From contig JAACJP010000095.1 in the NCBI GenBank assembly GCA_013368375.1, forward strand, positions 1 to 21,376: a stretch of 21,376 nucleotides of DNA, in the 5' to 3' direction. The notes beneath the pieces are model-generated. The model did not search any database and was not told the origin of the DNA. It was given only the letters and a program-made list of their open reading frames with translations. This document shows, in pieces, positions 16,669 to 21,376 of the stretch (position 1 is its first letter; the number at the start of each line of letters is the position of its first letter). The translations under genes and the position numbers were made by a program. Source of the DNA: Tricholomella constricta. Its lineage: Eukaryota > Basidiomycota > Agaricomycetes > Agaricales > Lyophyllaceae.

Positions 16669-17145
16669 ATTCAAGAACAAGAAAAGAAAATTAAAAACAA
16701 AAGTTTTAATTTAATGGGTTATCGAATTTTAAATCAAATCTCTCGATCTTAGTTAATCTTTTTCTTTTTATATAAGATAAGAAATGATTGTGTAATTATG
16801 TTTATATTTTAAAATTATAGAAATTATAAGATGTAAAACATATAAATTTATATAATATATCCCTTATCTTTCGAAAAAGGCTGGACTATATCTTCATCCT
16901 TTAATTTAAGGAGCTTCACATGTAGTCTCTGAGGATCCTACTCTTAAAAAATTTGAAAATTACAATGATTTTCTTTTTCAATTTGGTTTCCTGCTGATTG
17001 TCCATTTGTTTTAGCGTTTATTGCTAACATATCTTTAAGATTTTTACTAAAATTTAAATTGAGTACTTAAAGCTTTAGGATTTTCCAGCATATAGTGAAA
17101 TTTATTTTTCCTAAGATTACTCTTAAGCATGGCATCTGTTAACAT

Positions 17146-17965
17146 ACCATTCTGGAACTATAGAAGCAGGAGTAACCATTGGGTCAGCTGGAATATAATT
17201 ATCTGAGTGACCTAATAGATTTGGATAAAAAAATACTATTATAGATAAAACTAAAAAGAATGCAAAAATAGTTACAAGATCTTTAAAAATAAAATAAGGA
17301 TGCATTGCATATCTATCTCCATTTGAAGTTACTCCATTTGGATTATTTGATCCGTGTTCATGTAGAGCAATTAAATGAGCTACAGCTAAAGCGGCTAATA
17401 AAAATGGTAATAAATAATGTAAAGAAAAGAATCTATTTAATGTAGCATTTGAAACAGAAAAACCTCCCCAAATTAATTCTACAATATCTTGACCAAAAAC
17501 TGGTATTGCTGATAATAAATTTGTAATTACTGTAGCACCCCATAGTGACATTTGTCCATATGGTAGCACATATCCTAAAAAGGCTATAGCCATCATAAGA
17601 ATTAAAATAATTACTCCTATTGACCAAACTAAAACTCTAGGTCTTTTATATGAACTATAATATAATCCTCTACCTACATGCATATATACAAAGATAAAGA
17701 AGAATGAAGCAACATTAGCATGTGTATATCTTATAATCCATCCATTATTTACATCTCTCATAATATGTTCTACACTATTAAAAGCAAAATCTACATTAGG
17801 TGTATAATGCATAGCTAAAAAAGCTCCAGTTAAAATTTGTATCACTAAACACAGAGCTAATAAGGAACCAAAATTCCATAAATAAGTTATATTAGCAGGT
17901 TGAGGAGAATCTACTATATAAGAATTTACTAATCTAAGTAATACGTGGGTTTTTAATATTCTCAT
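17146..17965 (-). CDS. cob: Cytochrome b, exon 1 (N-terminal part)
   Basis: Apocytochrome b is the haem-bearing core of complex III in the inner membrane. It oxidises ubiquinol at Qo and reduces quinone at Qi. Exon 1 gives residues 1-273 and the first base of codon 274. The four haem ligands fall at the conserved positions H82, H96 (bL and bH pairs) and H183, H197. [11 protein letters not shown] (140-150) and the Qo motif PEW(Y) at 271-274 are present. The start [16 protein letters not shown] aligns with the usual N terminus, with VNSY at 13-16. The open frame runs seven codons into the intron before a stop. Upstream on the same strand come trnI (copy 2) and nad1 at long distances. Confidence 0.98.
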
Positions 17966-18305
17966 TTGTTGTTTGTTTGTTTTTAAGGTCTGGTTGTGCC
18001 TTATTTTTATTTAATATTAAAATAAAATTTAAGTTTTTATTTTTAATTTATTAAATAGGTTTTATTTTTTTAATTAAATAGAACCATGATATTATATCAC
18101 AAAAGAAAAAGTTTTTTTTAAAATTATTATAATTTACATTATAATAATTAGAGTTTCTTTAAATAATTTATTTAAAGGATAAAGGAAAGGAAATAATAAA
18201 ATTTTTAGTAAAAAGAAACGAATTTTTTTTACTTATAAAAATATAATTTAACTAAATTATATTAGTTTGACACTATAACTATATATGTTTATTTATTTCT
18301 TTAAT
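17966..18305. other. Spacer cob-trnI copy
   Basis: About 340 bases of AT-rich sequence upstream of cob. GTTTGTTTGTTT-type repeats lie just before the cob start (on the complementary strand). I see nothing else in it. Confidence 0.6.
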
Positions 18306-18376
18306 TAAGCTCAAGAAGATTTAAACTTCTACAGATTCCATATCAAGAAATTATTCTACAATTAAATTATGGGCTT
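18306..18376 (-). pseudogene. trnI: Second, probably decayed tRNA-Ile (GAT) copy
   Basis: On the - strand this matches the trnI at 5539 over its whole length with about six differences. The acceptor AAGCCCA/TGAGCTT now has a C-A mismatch. The D loop has TG where the other copy has GG, and the T loop is TTTAAAT instead of TTCAAAT. The tertiary contacts between D and T loops are therefore weakened on both sides. The anticodon stem ATTTC/GGAAT and anticodon GAT are intact, while the next two bases are AT instead of GA. It may be a pseudogene or a divergent but working tRNA; the change to A37 is the only one that looks favourable. Confidence 0.65.
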
Positions 18377-18401
18377 TAATTTAATATGGGCTTTAATTTA
18401 A
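18368..18401. repeat. 17-base tandem duplication at the trnI-copy 5' end
   Basis: TATGGGCTTTAATTTAA occurs twice back to back (18368-18384 and 18385-18401). The first copy contains the 5' acceptor strand of the - strand trnI copy, so the tRNA gene has a second acceptor 5' strand just upstream of it. Confidence 0.95.
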
Positions 18402-19295
18402 ACAAAATTTAAGGTTTTAAACTTAACTACTTTTATAATTTTTAATTATTTATTTCTTGGTTATAGTTTTTATATTAATTTAAGCTATTAAAATATCCCT
18501 ATCTTTAAACAATTTTAAATGTAATTTCTTTTTTTTTCTCCTTTTTCTTCTTTTTTTTTCTTTCTGCAGAGCTGCGAAGCTGCGAAGCTGCGAAGCACGG
18601 AGCCTTCCGGAGCTAAGTCTAGCTATATAGAGAGAAGTAAAGGATATGATGAATAGAGTGAATTTTTTTAAAGCTAAAGGATAGTAAAGGATGAATTGAG
18701 TAAAAAGATTTAAGTATTTAAGTACCAAAGGATCGGATTGTTTATCTTGCATCTTTTAAATTTAAAAATAAAAGAAAACTAATAATTTTTAATTTCTTTC
18801 TTTTTATTAGTAGGGCGTAGGGGGAGATATATTTAAATTCAAATTTTGTTAAATAAAAGCGTATTCGATCTTCCATTTTAAGTCGTATATCTCTTTTTCT
18901 ACTTTTCTTCTAATTGTCTTATTGGTAAGACTTATTAAAATTTTTAATTTTTAGAAGCTGATTTTTAAAAAATTAAGATAGACCTTTTAATAATTAAAGA
19001 TATTAAGGTTCTAGAAACCCATACTTGAGTTTTTTATTTTTTTTTTCTTTTTCGAAGGGCGAAGGAAAAGTACTAAGATTAAAAAAATTTTAACTTTTTA
19101 TCTTTTAATATCAAAAGGAAAATAGGGGGTAAATAATGAATATAAAGGTATAAACATATAAAAATAGTTTTGTTTTTTAGTAAAAAGCTTTTTGCTTAAT
19201 AGCTCTGCACTATTATACTTTTATTACAATATTTTATATTTGTTTTTTTTAGTAAAAATTATTAGTTAAATATTATAAATAATATTTCTAATAGT
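18377..19295. other. Spacer trnI copy-nad1
   Basis: AT-rich, with no supported gene. The open frame at 18480-18752 (-) crosses a polypyrimidine run and an 8-base array and is unlike any family known to me. CTGCGAAG is present three times at 18572-18595. A D-arm-like hairpin GTCTTATTGGTAAGAC lies near 18916, without a matching cloverleaf. Purine and pyrimidine runs lie at 18530-18570 and 19030-19060. Confidence 0.65.
18572..18595. repeat. 8-base array (CTGCGAAG x3)
   Basis: Three perfect 8-base units, CTGCGAAG, followed by CACGGAGCCTTCCGGAG, which can pair with itself. Another member of the 8-base class. Confidence 0.9.
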
Positions 19296-20312
19296 TTAAT
19301 AAGGTGAAATATCGAAAGCCACTAGTATACTTGGAACTAATATAATAAAGGCTACAGCCACTGGTAATAGATTTAACCAGCACAAATCGATTAACTGATC
19401 ATATCTTAATCTTGGTAAAGTGGCTCTAAACCATACAAAGAAGAAACAGAAAATACAAGTTTTTAAACCTAATACAATAGCTTGTAAATTTATAAAAGAT
19501 TCATTTAAGAATATTTCAGGTAAATTATATCCTCCTAAGAAGAAAATAGAAGTTAAACAACTAAATAAGACTATAGAAGAATATTCCCCAAGGAAGAAGA
19601 ATACAAATGGAACTGAAGAATGTTCAGTAAAAAAACCAGCAACTAATTCAGATTCAGCCTCTTGTAAATCAAAAGGTGTTCTAGAAGTTTCAGCTAAAAT
19701 AGAAATAAAATAAAAAATAAATACTGGTAATAATGGAAAAATAAACCAAATACATTGTTGGCTTTCCATTATTGTAGTGAAATTTAAGGAACCTGTTAAT
19801 AAAATTATTATTAAAATAGCTGAACTTAAAATTAACTCATAAGAAATCATAGCTGCAGTAGATCTTAGAGAACCTAAAAAAGCATATTTAGAGTTAGCAG
19901 ACCAACCTGCTAATAATACACCATAAACTCCTAATGATGATAATGCAAAAGTATATAATACACCTAATGAAAAATCAGATAAAGCTAAACCTTGACCAAA
20001 GGGAATTATACCCCAACCTAATAAACTAAATACTAATGTAGAAACTGGCGCTAAATAAAATAAAACTTTGTTAGATTGAGATGGTATTACTGTTTCCTTT
20101 AAAATTAGTTTTAATGCATCAGCAAAAGGTTGAAGAACTCCGTAATACCCTACTGTATTAGGACCTACTCTTCTTTGATGAGCAGCTAATTGTTTTCTTT
20201 CTATAATAGTCATAAAAGCAACCGCCAACAAGATAGGTAAAATTACAGCTAAAACATCTATTAAATTAAGAAGAAGTCCTATAACTGTTAAAAATAAATT
20301 ATTAGTATTCAT
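19296..20312 (-). CDS. nad1: NADH dehydrogenase subunit 1
   Basis: Nad1 is a membrane subunit of complex I that lines the quinone-binding chamber next to the peripheral arm. The product from the chosen start has 338 residues, the usual fungal size, and is hydrophobic with about eight helices. Signature blocks: ERKQLAAHQRRVGPN (about 39-53) on the first loop, GWSANSKYAFLGSLRSTAAM, ETSRTPFDLQEAESELVAGF (the acidic quinone-chamber loop), and a C terminus with FVWFRATLPRLRYDQL. An upstream in-frame ATG at 20348 would add twelve Lys/Asn-rich residues; I prefer the ATG at 20312 because the sequence MNTNNLFLTVIG starts directly at the first helix. The stop is TAA. A + strand open frame at 19420-19713 is its shadow. 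Confidence 0.97.
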   Translation of the reverse strand: MNTNNLFLTVIGLLLNLIDVLAVILPILLAVAFMTIIERKQLAAHQRRVGPNTVGYYGVLQPFADALKLILKETVIPSQSNKVLFYLAPVSTLVFSLLGWGIIPFGQGLALSDFSLGVLYTFALSSLGVYGVLLAGWSANSKYAFLGSLRSTAAMISYELILSSAILIIILLTGSLNFTTIMESQQCIWFIFPLLPVFIFYFISILAETSRTPFDLQEAESELVAGFFTEHSSVPFVFFFLGEYSSIVLFSCLTSIFFLGGYNLPEIFLNESFINLQAIVLGLKTCIFCFFFVWFRATLPRLRYDQLIDLCWLNLLPVAVAFIILVPSILVAFDISPY

Positions 20313-21376
20313 TTTGATATTTTTATTATTTTTTTTCTTATTTCTCATTACATTTTATATTTTTTATTATTTTATATAATTATTAATGAAATCGCTATAA
20401 TTTAGTTTACAGCCAAGATATTATATCAAGTTATTATCCTAATACTCTACTTTAATTCTTTAGATCTTTTTTTTTTATGCAATTTAAATTATTTAATTAA
20501 AATATTTATTACTTAAACAATATATGTATAAAAATTATTAGATCCTTTCTTTTTTAGTATTTTTAATTAATTAAATCTGTGTTTTATACTCTTAAATTTT
20601 TAATTAAAAATAAAAAGGAATCATGAACTCCTTTTTCTAGCTTACGAGTGCCTACGGCTGCCTAAGAGGCTGCCTACGGATAGCTGTGACTCCTATGACT
20701 CCTGTCCTTCTTCACAAGCACAAATCCTTTTTTTATTATGGCCTGCGCTCCTACGGCCTGCAGCTGCAGAGGTCAGAGGTAAAAGGAAAGATAAGATCCG
20801 CGCTTAGCTTTTTTTTTGCAGGTAGGTAGAGGGTCCTTATTGGATTTAGATAATTTTAAATTTAATAGTTAGACCCTTAAGCTATTACATAAAAAGATCT
20901 AAATTCTACTCCCTTCGGGCTTGTATTTTTATTATAAATACGATACTTCAATAGTATCTTTATATCTTTGAAATAATTGAAATATTATTACAAAATAATA
21001 TAATAAAAGGGAAAGTAAAAGATATTATTTATATAGCCTTTACATCATAGATTGATTAAAATTTAAAAAAGAAATTCTTTAAATATAAAAAAAGAATTTA
21101 AGTTGTTGAACAAATAAAAGTCACTAACACTAAAGAAATAGATATAAGTAAAAGTTAGAATTAAAAAAAATTTTTTTTAACTAGAATATTTAAAAATTAT
21201 AATGATTTTTTTTTATATTTTAACTAGATTTTTAAACTATTTTGCTTTTTTATTTTTTTAAGGTAATTTAAGTTCTGTACGAAGTACTTACTAGTAAATA
21301 CGAACTAGTAACTAGTAACTACGAAATATGAAGTACAAAGTACGAATAAAGTGCGTTCACTTAAATTGAATGATAT
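20313..21376. other. Region upstream of nad1 to the window end
   Basis: About 1.06 kb without a supported gene. It contains a hairpin at 20392-20411 (GCTATA/TGTAGC-like arms). A GC-rich patch at 20640-20820 holds GCCTACGG and CTCCTACGGCC repeats and CTGCAGCTGCAG. Two adjacent hairpins lie at 20923-20941 (GTATTT/AAATAC) and 20942-20958 (GATAC-TTCAATA-GTATC, T-arm-like). ACTAGTAACTAG and ACGAARTA repeats fill 21278-21350. No complete tRNA could be folded from these. Confidence 0.65.

Larger units (their letters stand above)
15862..17145 (-). other. Group I intron in cob, without an intact ORF
   Basis: A 1284-base intron splits the Tyr codon of PEWY. Core elements on the - strand, in order: the guide sequence GCCAT (17129-17133) pairs with exon end ATGGT, giving the U-G pair at the splice site (P1). 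CAGAT (17134-17138) pairs with exon 2 ATCTG (P10). P element ATGCTGGAAAATCC lies near 17077-17091; Q element AATCAGCAGGAAACC at 16985-16999; R element AGAGACTACA near 16920-16929; and S element AAGATATAGTCC at 16883-16894. GACTA/TAGTC forms P7, TCCTT/AAGGA between them P8, and CTTTTTCGAAAG P9. The last intron base is G, as required. The core occupies only the first 290 bases. The remaining 1 kb has no homing endonuclease frame and contains GC clusters. Self-splicing or protein-aided splicing is inferred. Confidence 0.93.

Noticed and set aside
17123..17145. cob exon 1 extended to the first in-frame stop
   Set aside because: The codons after PEWY (VNRCHA) are intron sequence; exon continuity and P1/P10 pairing place the boundary at 17146.
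18905..18985. D-arm-like hairpin GTCTTATTGGTAAGAC
   Set aside because: The rest of a cloverleaf is missing: no anticodon stem and no T arm at the right distance.
20390..20460. tRNA-like stretch upstream of nad1 sharing CTTGATATAATATC with the trnI copy
   Set aside because: No anticodon stem or acceptor stem can be paired; similarity is short.
20887..20966. T-arm-like hairpin GATAC-TTCAATA-GTATC with a neighbouring 6-base-pair hairpin
   Set aside because: No variable loop between the hairpins, no T33 and no acceptable D arm, so it is not a tRNA.

Overview
This window is part of an AT-rich fungal mitochondrial genome. The evidence is mitochondrial-type rnl and rns, intron-bearing cob, cox2, atp6 and nad1, ten short mitochondrial tRNAs and long AT-rich spacers peppered with short GC-rich repeats. 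The presence of nad1 (complex I) excludes the fermentative yeasts that lost it. I cannot name the lineage. Protein-coding genes on both strands, GC-rich palindromic repeats and a plasmid-type DNA polymerase remnant are seen in several fungal groups (basidiomycetes, early-diverging and zoosporic fungi). Trp residues checked in cox2 and cob use TGG. Stops are TAA (cob, nad1) and TAG (cox2, atp6).

Layout. The + strand carries rnl (3' part only), trnM, trnM, trnI, rns, trnV, cox2, trnA, trnF, trnT and atp6, in that order, from 1 to 12.9 kb. The - strand carries, read from the right, nad1, a second and probably decayed trnI, cob (two exons and a group I intron), trnC, trnR and a broken plasmid-type DNA polymerase fragment. 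The two gene sets converge at about 12.9-13.1 kb, and the polymerase remnant sits exactly there.

The genes are those of mitochondrial translation (two rRNAs, tRNAs) and oxidative phosphorylation: nad1 (complex I), cob (complex III), cox2 (complex IV) and atp6 (ATP synthase F0). The spacers, roughly half of the window, hold no convincing further genes but many near-perfect microarrays with periods of 6 to 11 bases, GCGTACGC-type palindromes and a few larger hairpins.

Most notable: (1) a polymerase remnant with family-B motif A, an Asp-to-Asn change and three in-frame TAA codons; (2) a cob group I intron whose splice sites can be fixed to the base by P1 and P10 pairing, with a compact core and about 1 kb of ORF-less sequence after it; (3) an opposite-strand trnI copy that has lost tertiary-contact bases; (4) short tandem duplications at the 5' ends of two tRNA genes; and (5) a recurrent 8-11-base microarray class.
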